The translations under genes were made by a program, and so were the position numbers. DNA of 64,000 nucleotides, taken from assembly GCF_001748145.1 (NCBI RefSeq), contig NZ_BCQA01000002.1:186001-250000 (forward strand), given 5' to 3'. This document shows positions 1 through 10,761 of this stretch, piece by piece (position 1 is the first letter of the stretch; every line of letters begins with the position of its first letter). The DNA comes from Bosea sp. BIWAKO-01 (GTDB lineage Bacteria; Pseudomonadota; Alphaproteobacteria; Rhizobiales; Beijerinckiaceae). The notes under the pieces are model-generated. The model did no database searches. It saw nothing but the letters and a program-made list of their open reading frames with translations, and was not told the DNA's origin.

Positions 1-279
1 ACACTCCCCCTCCTCATCGAAATCGCGATCAAAAACGACAAGATCGAGGAGACGCCGATGGGCGGCGGGCTGTGGTGCGCCACTCGCAATAGGAAGGAAG
101 TCGACGATGAGCCGCGCGACAGGCGCGGAAGCGAGATCCTGGGCGGCCAGGTCGAGTATGACGCGCTGATGCTCGACTTCCTGATCTCGATGCACTGGCT
201 GGCCGAGGTCGACGCAGCGGAGCCGGGCGCGGTCGGGGCTGCTGGCTCTGCGATGTGGCGGGGCTCCGCCGGTAATTAG
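1..279 (+). CDS. possible 3' end of an unidentified gene
   Basis: An open frame enters from the left edge in phase with base 1 and closes with TAG at 277-279 (92 codons visible). The peptide is acidic and Ala/Gly-rich and matches no family I recognise. It runs towards the groEL terminator, so it would be convergent with groESL. It could equally be a chance open frame in GC-rich DNA; only the bases left of the window can decide. Confidence 0.25.
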   Translation, partial: TLPLLIEIAIKNDKIEETPMGGGLWCATRNRKEVDDEPRDRRGSEILGGQVEYDALMLDFLISMHWLAEVDAAEPGAVGAAGSAMWRGSAGN

Positions 280-342
280 TAGGACACCGGGCGGCTGCCA
301 GTTCGCCTCGGCCAACCTCGCCAATATCGGTGCTGTCGAAAC

Positions 343-373
343 GAAAAAGGCCCGGCTTGCGCCGGGCCTTCCT
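343..373 (-). terminator. Rho-independent terminator of groESL
   Basis: A perfect 10-bp stem (AAGGCCCGGC / GCCGGGCCTT) with a TTGC loop lies just past the groEL stop. On the minus strand it is followed by a run of five T residues, as expected for an intrinsic terminator. Confidence 0.85.
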
Positions 374-400
374 TGGAGGGGTAGAGAGAGGCCTGGACGA

Positions 401-2050
<1,650 letters not shown>

Positions 2051-2084
2051 TTAATGAAAACGGGAAATGGAGGTCGCGTGGCGT

Positions 2085-2372
2085 TCAGCCGACGACGCCC
2101 ATGATGTCGGATTCCTTCATGATCAGGAGATCCTGGCCATCGATCTTGACCTCGGTGCCCGACCACTTGCCGAAGAGGACGCGATCGCCCTTCTTGACGT
2201 CCAGGGTAACGAGCTTGCCGGCTTCGTCGCGGGCGCCAGGGCCGACGGCGACGACTTCACCCTCTTGGGGCTTTTCCTTGGCGGTTTCGGGGATGATGAT
2301 GCCACCCTTGGTCTTCTCTTCGCCATCAAGGCGACGGACCACGACGCGGTCATGCAGCGGACGGAACTTCAT
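2085..2372 (-). CDS. groES: 10 kDa co-chaperonin GroES
   Basis: Heptameric lid that closes the GroEL folding chamber. It has 95 residues, the usual size, starts [14 protein letters not shown] (the conserved N-terminal signature) and carries the mobile loop around residues 17-33 ([13 protein letters not shown]). AGGAAG lies upstream of the ATG. First gene of groESL; the CIRCE element 68 bases upstream marks the operator and promoter region. Confidence 0.99.
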   Translation of the reverse strand: MKFRPLHDRVVVRRLDGEEKTKGGIIIPETAKEKPQEGEVVAVGPGARDEAGKLVTLDVKKGDRVLFGKWSGTEVKIDGQDLLIMKESDIMGVVG

Positions 2373-2439
2373 GGTTCTGTCTTCCTATAGGTAGGATTTC
2401 GGTGCGAGCGTCATTCAACGGGCTCGCAAGGGGTACCCG

Positions 2440-2466
2440 TTAGCAGTTTCGATCTATGAGTGCCAA
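2440..2466. promoter_or_regulatory. CIRCE element (HrcA operator) upstream of groES
   Basis: The 9-N9-9 arrangement TTAGCAGTT / nine bases / GAGTGCCAA matches the CIRCE consensus TTAGCACTC-N9-GAGTGCTAA at 7 of 9 positions in the left arm and 8 of 9 in the right arm. It sits 68-94 bases upstream of the groES ATG, the normal place for HrcA-repressed groESL operons. Confidence 0.8.
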
Positions 2467-2865
2467 CTGATGGCGGGAGCTAGGCGCGCGGCCGCCGCGA
2501 GAGTCAAGGAGCCCTCCCGCTATGAGTTCGATCTAGAAGCCGGGCGGCACTCGGCGACATCGGAAAACGGTAGAGATGCTCGTCAAGAGCCACCGGCTCC
2601 GAAACATGCGAACGGCGGCGTGGCGGCAATACCGCAAGGCGACGTGGCACCGCTCTCGCGATTAACGGGCCGATGCGGCGGCACTAGCAGCGTCTGCAAT
2701 TGGTGGCACAATCGATCAGCGCCCTGGGAACTTCTCGACTGAGGTCGATCTCGTCGGAAGTGAGCGCCGTTGAATGCTCGTGATCTGCCCTCAAACTTAA
2801 GGGAGTGATCGAAAGTTAGGCGCCGGTGCTGCTCATTTTTGCAGCGGCTCGCTTGACCCGGATGC
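2467..2865. other. intergenic region between groES and the GntR operon
   Basis: About 400 bases between divergently transcribed units. No convincing coding frame is seen. A TTGACC hexamer at 2853-2858 could be the -35 element of the rightward operon; its -10 element is not clear. Confidence 0.5.
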
Positions 2866-2877
2866 TTGGTATACCAA
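2866..2877. promoter_or_regulatory. palindromic operator for the adjacent GntR regulator
   Basis: TTGGTATACCAA is a perfect 12-bp palindrome ending 11 bases before the chosen ATG of the GntR gene. It resembles the GT-N-AC-centred half-sites bound by FadR/FCD-subfamily GntR proteins. Autorepression of the operon is inferred from position. Confidence 0.6.
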
Positions 2878-2888
2878 AAGTATCCCAC

Positions 2889-3614
2889 ATGGAGATGACC
2901 GTACATTCCTCGGGCCAAGCGCTCCCTGATGAATCGCTCGCAGTGCGCGCGATGCACGAGATCAGGCGCATGATATTTGCCGGCGAGCTGCCGGGCGGCA
3001 CAGTGGTCCAGGACCGCAAGCTTGCCGAACAGCTCGGGCTCTCACGAACACCGGTTCGCGAGGCGCTCGGCCGCCTTGCGGGAGAAGGCTATCTGCGCCG
3101 CGACAAGCGAATACTCACCGTCCAGAGCGTTTCGTTCGAGGATGTGATGGAGATTCTCGCGACGCGCCGCCTCATCGAAGGCGAGACCGCGCGGCTTGCA
3201 GCGGGCCACATGGCGCCATCGCGGCTGGTCGAATTGCGTGCCGCCATCGAGGGGATGATCGACCCGCGCGAGGTATCTCACGATCGCCATTGGACCGTCG
3301 ATGACCTCGTCCATCTGTCGATTGCAGAGGCAAGTGGCAACCGGATGATGGCTCGGCTCGTCAAGGACCTCCGTGAGCGCACCCGCATGTTCGGACTGGC
3401 TCGCATACCTCGCCGTTTCGCCCCGGGGAAAGATGAGCATCTCGCAATCGTCGCAGCCTTGGAACAAGGCGATGGCGATGCGGCTGCCCGGGCGATGACG
3501 GTCCATCTCGACAATACGCGCCAGGGAATCCTCGACCTGCTCGCCGGCACGCTGGCGTACGACCCACCGGCGGGCACACGCGGCGACCGAAAGAACCAAG
3601 GATCGACGTCATGA
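2889..3614 (+). CDS. GntR-family (FadR/FCD subfamily) transcriptional regulator
   Basis: DNA-binding repressor with an N-terminal winged helix (about residues 15-80, containing LAEQLGLSRTPVREALGRL) and a C-terminal all-helical FCD ligand domain (about 90-220). The 241-residue product from ATG 2889 has normal length; the frame is open to 2826, but the palindromic operator at 2866-2877 would then lie inside the gene. Its stop overlaps the next ATG (ATGA at 3611-3614), placing it at the head of the catabolic/transport operon it probably controls. The ligand is presumably the transported compound or a breakdown product. Confidence 0.93.
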   Translation: MEMTVHSSGQALPDESLAVRAMHEIRRMIFAGELPGGTVVQDRKLAEQLGLSRTPVREALGRLAGEGYLRRDKRILTVQSVSFEDVMEILATRRLIEGETARLAAGHMAPSRLVELRAAIEGMIDPREVSHDRHWTVDDLVHLSIAEASGNRMMARLVKDLRERTRMFGLARIPRRFAPGKDEHLAIVAALEQGDGDAAARAMTVHLDNTRQGILDLLAGTLAYDPPAGTRGDRKNQGSTS

Positions 3615-4318
3615 GCGGACGTATGCTTTTCCTGCAGAATGGCCCAAGGCAGGAGTCGGTGGCAAAGTTGCCCGAACGCTTTGAGGCCTGGGGCCTCGAC
3701 GTCGACGCTCGTTGGGTTTTCAACGGTGACTTCCCCGAAACCTTGGACGGATATGACGGCATATTCCTCTCCGGAAGTCCCCACGGTGCGTACGAGGACA
3801 TTCCATTCATCAATCGCGAGCACGATCTGATCCGGGAGGCCGATGCCCTCGGCATCCCCATGCTCGGCGTCTGTTTCGGCAGCCAAATCCTCGCCTCGGC
3901 ACTCTGCGGGCGCGATCAGGTGTTCCGCCGATCGTTCTGCGAAGTCGGCAACAAGTGGCTCGACGTTAAGCCGGAAGCGAAAACCGACGCCATCGCCGAT
4001 GAGATCGGCGAGCGGGTCTACATGTTCGTCTGGCACAACGACGAGGTGCGCGCCGACCACCCAGACATGCGGATCTTGGCGTCCAGCGACCTCTGCCCCA
4101 ATCAGATCTGGCGTTTTCGGGATCGCAAAGTCTGGGGCATCCAGGGCCATCCCGAGATCACGAAGGCGCAGGCGCAGCTCTGGTTCGAGCAGAGTCGCGC
4201 CACGATGGAACGCGACGGTGCCGATATCCAGGATCTGAAGGCAACCGCCGACGAGGCCCTGCCGGCCAAGACCATGCTTAGCAAATTCGCCGCACTTTGC
4301 GGCGCAACCGCCGCCTAA
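3611..4318 (+). CDS. class I glutamine amidotransferase-like protein
   Basis: 235 residues with the class I GATase fold: nucleophilic Cys in GVCFGSQ (about residue 88) and the His-Glu pair in QGHPEI (about 178-180). It resembles stand-alone GMP-synthase-type amidotransferase domains. In families of this type the triad either delivers ammonia from glutamine or hydrolyses a gamma-glutamyl amide. No synthetase partner is encoded nearby, so a hydrolytic role on a gamma-glutamyl-like substrate imported by the following ABC transporter is the more natural reading, but this is inference. Translationally coupled to the GntR gene. Confidence 0.88.
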   Translation: MSGRMLFLQNGPRQESVAKLPERFEAWGLDVDARWVFNGDFPETLDGYDGIFLSGSPHGAYEDIPFINREHDLIREADALGIPMLGVCFGSQILASALCGRDQVFRRSFCEVGNKWLDVKPEAKTDAIADEIGERVYMFVWHNDEVRADHPDMRILASSDLCPNQIWRFRDRKVWGIQGHPEITKAQAQLWFEQSRATMERDGADIQDLKATADEALPAKTMLSKFAALCGATAA

Positions 4319-4346
4319 ACCGCCCTTCGGCAAAGAGGAGAGGGTT

Positions 4347-5384
4347 ATGAAAAAGCTCATCGTCGCGGCCACAGCATTGGCGCTGTTCGCCCCGGGGTTC
4401 GCCAGCGCCAAGGAGATGACCTTTTCTTCCTGGGGCGGTGCCTATCAGGAGGCAATCCGCAAGGCTTGGATTCAACCGTTTACCAAAGAGAGCGGCATCA
4501 AGGTCGAAGAGGATACCGGGCCGGAGACCGCCAAGATCAAGGCAATGGTCGAAACCAAATCCGTCAGCTGGGACATCGTCACTGCCGGCGGTGGCGGGCT
4601 GATGCGCGGCGTCCGCCAGGGGCTGTTCGAAAAAATCACGCCCGACATGGTCAATACGGATCACATCATCGAAGGCGCGCGCAATGACTATGGTGTCGCT
4701 TCGGAGATTTTTTCTACGCTCATTGGCTTCTCGACCAAGGCCTTCCCGGCAGGCGCAGCGCAGCCCAAGAGTTTCGCAGACTTCTGGGACACGGCAAAGT
4801 TCCCGGGCAAGCGAACCCTTCCCGACAAGCCCGAGACGGTCATCGAGGCGGCGTTGCTCGCCGACGGCGTCCCGATGGCGGATGTCTACAAGACACTTTC
4901 GACTGAGGCCGGCCTCAAGCGTGCGCTCGACAAGATCCGCGCGTTGAAGCCCCACGTCGCAGTCTGGTGGGCAAGCGGCGCGCAGCCGGTCCAGGCGCTT
5001 GGATCGGGCGAGGTTGTCATGGCTCTGGGCTGGAACGGCCGCTTCCAATCCGGCATCGAGTCCAAGCTGCCGATCGCCATGGCCTGGGAGCAGCAGATCC
5101 CTCAGGTCGGTTTCTTCATGATCCCGAAGGGCGCTCCCAACAAGGCCGAGGCCGTCGCCTTTCTGAACTACATCGCCAAGCCGGAGAACAACGCCCGCCT
5201 GTCTGAATACGTCGCTTATGGGCCGACCACTGAAAAGGCTTGGGCCTCTATTCCCGCTGCACGGGCCGAGAACCTTCCTTCCACGCCGGAGCGGCTGAAG
5301 AACGCGCTGTTCCTCGACATCGAGTGGTGGGCGGACAACGGCGCGAAGGTGACCGAGGCCTACACTGCCATGTTGAAGGAATGA
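4347..5384 (+). CDS. PotD-like periplasmic substrate-binding protein of an ABC transporter
   Basis: 345 residues with a cleavable Sec signal peptide (MKKLIVAATALALFAPGFASA, cut near residue 22). The mature part resembles extracellular solute-binding proteins of the spermidine/putrescine (PotD, SBP_bac_8) class, with the opening FSSWGGAYQEA typical of the group. A GAGGAG ribosome-binding site precedes the ATG. It supplies the permease at 6523 and the ATPase at 8211. The ligand is unknown; the neighbouring hydrolases suggest an amide- or guanidino-containing compound rather than a simple polyamine. Its stop overlaps the start of the M24 gene. Confidence 0.92.
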   Translation: MKKLIVAATALALFAPGFASAKEMTFSSWGGAYQEAIRKAWIQPFTKESGIKVEEDTGPETAKIKAMVETKSVSWDIVTAGGGGLMRGVRQGLFEKITPDMVNTDHIIEGARNDYGVASEIFSTLIGFSTKAFPAGAAQPKSFADFWDTAKFPGKRTLPDKPETVIEAALLADGVPMADVYKTLSTEAGLKRALDKIRALKPHVAVWWASGAQPVQALGSGEVVMALGWNGRFQSGIESKLPIAMAWEQQIPQVGFFMIPKGAPNKAEAVAFLNYIAKPENNARLSEYVAYGPTTEKAWASIPAARAENLPSTPERLKNALFLDIEWWADNGAKVTEAYTAMLKE

Positions 5385-6517
5385 CGATGTCGATTGCCTC
5401 CCCCTGGTTCCCGCGCGAGGACTATCTCGCGCGGGTCGAGAAAGTCCGCGCCGAGTTGGCGCGGACCGGGCGCGACGCCTTCGTGGCCTTCCTGCCCGAA
5501 ACCGTGACCTACCTCACCGGCTTCTTCACGCGCGGATATTCGAGCTTCCAGTTCGCGGTAATCCCACTCGACGGCGACCCCGTTCTGTTCTGCCGGGATG
5601 TTGAGGAATATTATCTCGACGCGACCTGCGTGTTTCCGAAGCGGGTGATGTGGACGGATTCCGACGACCGTATTGCGGTCGCGGCACGTGCAATTACCGA
5701 GACGGTTGGCGCCCAGGCAAAACTCGCGGTCGAAATGCAGGCGTGGACGCTCAGTGTATCGCGTTACGACGCGTTGCGCGCGGCGCTGCCCGAAACCATC
5801 TGGAGCGACGCCTCACGATTCACCACGGCGATGCGCTTCATCAAGTCGCCCGCGGAGATCGCGTATCAGCGCGCGGCAGGTAAGGCGGCGGAGGTCGGCA
5901 TGGCGGCGGGCATAGCCTCGTCCAAGGCCGGGGCGACTGAGCGCGAGATGGCTGCTGAGATCTGCGCGGCAATGATCCGCGCCGGCAGCGACCTGCCTGG
6001 ACCAGGCGTGCTGTCGTCCGGCGAGCGCGCATATCACCTGCATGGCGGCTATTCCGATCGTGTGCTCGCTACCGGTGACATCGTCCAGCTAGAGACGACG
6101 CCGAATGTGCGCCACTACCATGCGCGCTTCATGCGCCCAATCAAGGTCGCCTCGGCAACTGACGAGGAGCACGCGATCGTTGCCAAACTGATCGCGATTC
6201 AGGACGCCGCCATCGCCGCCGTGAAGCCAGGCGTCGCCGCGACGGTGCCGGATTCGATTTATCGCGAGGGTGTACTCTCCGCTGGCCTGCGCGAAACCTA
6301 TACCAACAAGACGTTCTACTCCGTGGGACTGATGCTGCAGCCCAATGGGGGCGAGCCGCTGGAGGCGGAGCCGACCGCGACCTGGCGCTTCGAGCCCGGC
6401 ATGACCTTCCACACGTATGTGCTGGCGAAGGGCTTCGGCATGTCCGAGACCATCACCGTCACGGAGGAGGGTTGCGAGCGGTTGACCAACTTCCCGCGCC
6501 AGCTCTTCGTCGCTTGA
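5381..6517 (+). CDS. M24-family (creatinase/DoeA-like) C-N hydrolase
   Basis: 378 residues: an N-terminal creatinase domain (about 1-140) and a C-terminal pita-bread M24 domain (about 150-378). The ATG at 5381 overlaps the previous stop (ATGA); a longer frame from 5240 lies inside the upstream gene and is rejected. The region where metallo-M24 peptidases have their two Asp ligands reads QLETTPNVRHYHARFMR, so neither Asp is present. This fits non-metal members such as creatinase or ectoine hydrolase DoeA better than Xaa-Pro aminopeptidase. It is probably a cytoplasmic amide/guanidino hydrolase acting on the imported solute. Tight operon context supports this; the exact substrate is unknown. 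Confidence 0.87.
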   Translation: MTMSIASPWFPREDYLARVEKVRAELARTGRDAFVAFLPETVTYLTGFFTRGYSSFQFAVIPLDGDPVLFCRDVEEYYLDATCVFPKRVMWTDSDDRIAVAARAITETVGAQAKLAVEMQAWTLSVSRYDALRAALPETIWSDASRFTTAMRFIKSPAEIAYQRAAGKAAEVGMAAGIASSKAGATEREMAAEICAAMIRAGSDLPGPGVLSSGERAYHLHGGYSDRVLATGDIVQLETTPNVRHYHARFMRPIKVASATDEEHAIVAKLIAIQDAAIAAVKPGVAATVPDSIYREGVLSAGLRETYTNKTFYSVGLMLQPNGGEPLEAEPTATWRFEPGMTFHTYVLAKGFGMSETITVTEEGCERLTNFPRQLFVA

Positions 6518-6522
6518 CCGGC

Positions 6523-8214
6523 ATGACGACGTCCCCCTCCGCATCGGCCCCCCGTCCCGCGGCAGTGGGGCGTGGCTTCCCGGTCTGGCTCGGGCTACTG
6601 CCCTTCGCCATCGTGCTCGGGGTGCTGTTCGCTGTCCCGGTCCTATCGCTGCTCAAACTCGCGTTCGGCGAGGCTGGCTTCACGCTCTCGCATTTCCGAC
6701 GGATGGTCGAGGTTCCGGTCTACCGCTCCGTCCTCGCCACGACACTCGGCATTGCCGGCCTTGTCACGGTGCTTGCTGTCCTCGCCAGCTATCCGCTCGC
6801 CTATGTCATGGCGACGGTCGGGCCACGCATGCGGGCCTTGTTGATGTTGCTGGTGCTGCTGCCGTTCTGGACAAGCGCGCTGGTGCGCACCACGGCCTGG
6901 ATCATTCTGCTGCAGAGCAATGGGGTGATAAACAAGCTCCTGATGGGCACAGGTCTGATCTCCACGCCCATCGCGTTCATCTACAATCTATCCGGCGTGC
7001 TGATCGGGATGACACATGTGCTCATGCCGTTCATCGTGCTGCCGCTCTATGCTGCCTTCCGAAATCTCGAGCTTTCGACAGTCCAGGCCGCGGAAGGCCT
7101 CGGCGCCGGGCCACTTACTATCTTCCGTCGCATCATACTGCCATTGACGGCGCCGGGCGTCGTCGCGGGAGCGATGATCGTCTTCATGAACGCAATCGGC
7201 TTCTATCTGACGCCAGCCCTGATGGGCGGGCCCGGTCAGACCATGATCGCGCAGATGATCGCGACCAACATCAACACCGAACTGAATTGGCCCTTCGCCG
7301 CGGCGCTCGCCAGCGTATTGCTGGTCGCGACAATCGCGATGCTTGTCCTGTTCCAGCGCTTTTTCGGTCTTGAGCGACTTATCGAGGGCGGCGGTGGAAA
7401 AGCCGGTCAACCTTTCACCGTAACCTCGCGAGGTCGCTCGCCTGGCGGCTGGCTCGCCATCCTTTGCGCGGGACTGATCGGTGCCTTCCTGATCGCGCCG
7501 ATCGTCATCGTCTTTCCCATGAGCCTGGGCTCCTCGCCCTTCCTTAGCTTCCCGCCCGAGAACTACAGCCTCGTCTGGTACGAGAGCTTCTTCAGCACGA
7601 GCAAATGGGTCGCGGCACTGACACGTTCGCTGCAGATCGCCGCGCTCGTCGTCGTGATTTCGGTCACGCTGGGGACGCTTGCCGCTCTGGGTGTGTCACG
7701 CATGAAGCCGCGTTGGCGCAGCACGGTCGAGACCCTTTTCATCCTGCCGATGATCGTGCCGGTCATCATCCTGGCCGTCGGTCTTTACTACCTGCTCGCG
7801 CCGACCGGGCTCGTCGGTTCGATCTGGGCCGTCACGCTTGGACACGTCGTGCTCGCGACGCCCTATGTGTTCATCACCGTGCGGGCCGCGCTGAAATCCT
7901 TCGACCCAAATCTGGAGCTCGCTGCGCTGGGCCTCGGAGCCTCTTGGGCCGCCATGTTCCGCCGCGTGATGCTTCCGGGCATCGCGCCGGGTATCGCCGC
8001 AGGCGCGATCTTCGCCTTCATCACCTCGTTCGACGATGTGGTGATCGCGCTGTTCCTGACCAATATCCGCAGCCGTACCCTGCCGAAGCTGATGTATGAA
8101 GGCGTCGCTCACGAGATCGATCCGACGATCATCGCCGCCTCCTGCCTGATCATCCTGGTCACGGTCCTGGTGCTCGGCATCAATCTCCTCGTTTCGAAGC
8201 GCAAGACATCATGA
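6523..8214 (+). CDS. ABC transporter permease, two fused membrane domains
   Basis: 563 residues containing two consecutive BPD_transp_1 domains, each with an EAA loop (AAEGLGAGPLTIFRRIILP near residue 190; AALGLGASWAAMFRRVMLP near 470) that docks on the ATPase. About twelve membrane helices are predicted by eye. In most PotABCD systems the two permeases are separate (PotB, PotC); here they are one chain, as in iron-type FbpB systems. Start ATG 6523 lies 5 bases after the M24 stop; an upstream in-frame ATG at 6472 overlaps it. The stop overlaps the ATPase start by 4 bases. Confidence 0.93.
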   Translation: MTTSPSASAPRPAAVGRGFPVWLGLLPFAIVLGVLFAVPVLSLLKLAFGEAGFTLSHFRRMVEVPVYRSVLATTLGIAGLVTVLAVLASYPLAYVMATVGPRMRALLMLLVLLPFWTSALVRTTAWIILLQSNGVINKLLMGTGLISTPIAFIYNLSGVLIGMTHVLMPFIVLPLYAAFRNLELSTVQAAEGLGAGPLTIFRRIILPLTAPGVVAGAMIVFMNAIGFYLTPALMGGPGQTMIAQMIATNINTELNWPFAAALASVLLVATIAMLVLFQRFFGLERLIEGGGGKAGQPFTVTSRGRSPGGWLAILCAGLIGAFLIAPIVIVFPMSLGSSPFLSFPPENYSLVWYESFFSTSKWVAALTRSLQIAALVVVISVTLGTLAALGVSRMKPRWRSTVETLFILPMIVPVIILAVGLYYLLAPTGLVGSIWAVTLGHVVLATPYVFITVRAALKSFDPNLELAALGLGASWAAMFRRVMLPGIAPGIAAGAIFAFITSFDDVVIALFLTNIRSRTLPKLMYEGVAHEIDPTIIAASCLIILVTVLVLGINLLVSKRKTS

Positions 8215-9209
8215 GCATCGCTGCCTTAGGAAAAGCCGTCTCGATCCGCTCGCTCGGCAAGAGCTACGGCACGACCCTCGCGCTTGACGGCGTCTCCCTG
8301 GAGATCGCCGCCGGTGAATTCTGCACGCTGCTGGGGGCTTCCGGATCGGGCAAGACGACGTTGCTGAAGACCATCGCTGGTTTCGAGACCTACGATGCCG
8401 GCCAGATCCTGGTCGGCGGCGCCGACATCGGTCCGGTGCCGGTTTCGAAGCGCAATATCGGCATGGTCTTCCAGAATTACGCGCTCTTCCCGCATATGAG
8501 CGTGCGCCGCAACATCGCCTTCGGCCTGGAAATGCGGCAGGTCTCGAAGCGGGATGTCGACGCACGCGTCTCCGAGGCGCTGTCATTGGTCGATCTGAGC
8601 GCCTATGGCGAGCGGTTGCCGCGCCAGCTTTCCGGCGGACAGCAGCAGCGCGTTGCCTTGGCCAGGGCGCTGGTGATCAGTCCCGATATCCTCCTGATGG
8701 ATGAGCCGTTGGGGGCGCTCGACAAGAACCTGCGGCAGGCGATCCAGATCGAACTGAAGCGGCTGCATGCTGCGGTGGGCGCAACAGTCGTTTACGTCAC
8801 GCATGACCAGGAGGAAGCGCTTTTCCTCTCTGACCGGATCGCGCTGATGGACAAGGGGCGGATCGTGCAAGCGGGCACGCCCCGCGAATTGTACGACAGG
8901 CCGGCCAGCCGCTTCGTCGCTGGCTTCCTCGGCGAATGCAACTTCATTGCCGTCGGAGGCCGCCAGATCGCCATCCGTCCCGAAAAAGTCTGCGTCGGAT
9001 CGGGGGCGGGCAGTTGCGACCAGAGCCTCGACGCCCGCGTCGGCTCCGTCAGCTTCATCGGGCGCGGCTTCCGCGTCATGCTCGAACGCGAAGGCATCGA
9101 GATCGCAGCACTGGTCGACGCGTCCGACGAGATCGCCGCCCTGCATCCCGGCGCAACCGTATCCCTCGGGTTCCAGCACTGCGACGTCATGGACATCGCG
9201 TCCGCCTGA
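8211..9209 (+). CDS. PotA-like ABC transporter ATP-binding protein
   Basis: 332 residues. Walker [10 protein letters not shown] (about residue 42), signature LSGGQQQR (about 140), Walker [13 protein letters not shown] (about 160) and switch His in VTHDQEEAL are all intact. After residue 240 comes a short TOBE-type regulatory domain, as in polyamine and spermidine importers. It energises the fused permease encoded immediately upstream (ATGA overlap). Confidence 0.95.
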   Translation: MSIAALGKAVSIRSLGKSYGTTLALDGVSLEIAAGEFCTLLGASGSGKTTLLKTIAGFETYDAGQILVGGADIGPVPVSKRNIGMVFQNYALFPHMSVRRNIAFGLEMRQVSKRDVDARVSEALSLVDLSAYGERLPRQLSGGQQQRVALARALVISPDILLMDEPLGALDKNLRQAIQIELKRLHAAVGATVVYVTHDQEEALFLSDRIALMDKGRIVQAGTPRELYDRPASRFVAGFLGECNFIAVGGRQIAIRPEKVCVGSGAGSCDQSLDARVGSVSFIGRGFRVMLEREGIEIAALVDASDEIAALHPGATVSLGFQHCDVMDIASA

Positions 9210-9235
9210 TCGCGTATATCGGAAGGAACTCCAGA

Positions 9236-10165
9236 ATGCCCCTTACGACCAGCGCCTCCGGCGTCTTCCCAATCGCCCCTACACCGTTCCTGCCCGATGG
9301 CGCGGTGGACTGGGCCTCGGCCGACAGTCTGTTTTCCTACTACGACAAGATTGGCTCCGATGGGGTGACGGTGCTCGGCATGATGGGCGAAGCACCCAAG
9401 CTCGAGCCCGATGAATCGCTGGGCATCGTCGAGGCGGCGGTCAGGAACATGCCGGGCAAGCCGGTCATCGTCGGCATCTCGGCTCCGGGTTTTGCCGCCA
9501 TGCGCACGCTGGCGCGCCAGTCGATGCAACTTGGCGCGGCCGGGGTGATGATCGCCCCGCCCTCGTCGCTGCGCACCGATGATCAGATCACCGGGTACTA
9601 TGCTCAGGCGGTGGAGGCGATCGGCTCGGACATTCCCTTCGTCATCCAGGACTTTCCGTTGACCCTTTCGGTCATCATGACGCCGGCCGTGATCCGCAAG
9701 ATCGTTACGGACAACTCATCCTGCGTGATGCTGAAACACGAGGACTGGCCGGGGCTGGAGAAGATTTCGACGCTCCGCAGGTATCAGATGGAAGGCTCGC
9801 TGCGGGAGCTCTCGATCCTCACCGGCAATGGAGGAATGTTCCTCGATTTTGAGATGGAGCGGGGCGCCGACGGCGCGATGACTGGCTATGCTTTCCCGGA
9901 GCTGCTGATTGATGTGGTGAAGCTGCAGAAGAAAAGTGAGCGCGAAGCAGCGCACGACCTCTTCGACGCGCATTTGCCCCTGATTCGTTACGAGCAGCAG
10001 CTCGGAGCAGGCCTGGCGGTGCGCAAATACACCATGATGAAGCGTGGGATCTTGGCCAGTGACGCGCAGCGCAACCCGGGCTCGGTCCTCAGCGCCACCG
10101 CGAAGGCCGAAGTCGATTATCTTCTGGCGCGTGTCGCGAAGACGGACGCACGAGCGAAATGCTGA
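9236..10165 (+). CDS. dihydrodipicolinate synthase (DHDPS/NAL) family protein
   Basis: 309-residue TIM-barrel aldolase/lyase. The Schiff-base Lys is in VMLKHEDW (about residue 168), at the family's usual position. The ATG at 9236 is preceded by GGAAGG. Members of this superfamily split or join pyruvate-type keto acids in sugar-acid and hydroxyproline catabolism as well as in lysine synthesis; as last gene of an uptake/hydrolase operon a catabolic role is more likely than DapA. The usual GTTGE motif is replaced by LGMMGEAPKL, so it is a divergent member. Confidence 0.88.
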   Translation: MPLTTSASGVFPIAPTPFLPDGAVDWASADSLFSYYDKIGSDGVTVLGMMGEAPKLEPDESLGIVEAAVRNMPGKPVIVGISAPGFAAMRTLARQSMQLGAAGVMIAPPSSLRTDDQITGYYAQAVEAIGSDIPFVIQDFPLTLSVIMTPAVIRKIVTDNSSCVMLKHEDWPGLEKISTLRRYQMEGSLRELSILTGNGGMFLDFEMERGADGAMTGYAFPELLIDVVKLQKKSEREAAHDLFDAHLPLIRYEQQLGAGLAVRKYTMMKRGILASDAQRNPGSVLSATAKAEVDYLLARVAKTDARAKC

Positions 10166-10761
10166 ACTCAGGGTCGCATGGCTCAATAGGGCGGCCCGCA
10201 TCTGGCGCCGTCACAGTCTAAGCGCCTTCTCACTTTCTGGTCATTCGCTATGCGCTGATCCGCGATTTCCATCAGCCTCAGCTGGCACCGCTTCCAGTTT
10301 CCCTCCCCGTAACCGCTGCAATCTGAAAAGGCCGGAAACGCAGCGATAGAACCACGGGACAGTCGCCAAGCTCTGCGGCGGGGGCGATGATGCGGCCTAT
10401 TACCTAACGGCGTGGAGGGCCACCTCCCGCTCCCTAAGCCGCGCCGCCAGACAGCATGCCAAAATCCGGACGTTGTGAGAGTGGGCGATGTGGCGCACCC
10501 CGCCGACCGCTCGTTTGGACGAAATGCGCCATTTGCGGACATTGGCGCATTGCCCAGGAGCAGACACTACGAGTGCTGGATGGCTCAGGTTGGGAGCCGC
10601 AGTTCTCGTACTCCGGCCAACTCCGTAAGGGCACTCAGCCACGGCAGGCGAGCCCCCCTGACAACGGGATAAAGCGGCCGAATGTGCCAGGTGCTTTGCT
10701 GCGGCAGGCTACCTGCAACCTGAACGGATTTGGCTCCGGAGAGCTGCGGCGGCGCTACCGC
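10166..10761. other. gene-free interval between two convergent operons
   Basis: About 600 bases between the rightward DHDPS-family gene and the leftward amino-acid permease. Several frames are open on both strands but none has a recognisable product or a good ribosome-binding site. No clear terminator hairpin with a T-run is seen. Confidence 0.5.

Noticed and set aside
2461..2466. TTGGCA on the minus strand as the -35 box of groESL
   Set aside because: It is part of the CIRCE arm, and no convincing -10 hexamer follows at 16-18 bases.
5240..6517. Longer start for the M24 gene
   Set aside because: It would overlap the binding-protein gene by 145 bases; ATG 5381 gives an ATGA overlap and the family's N-terminus.
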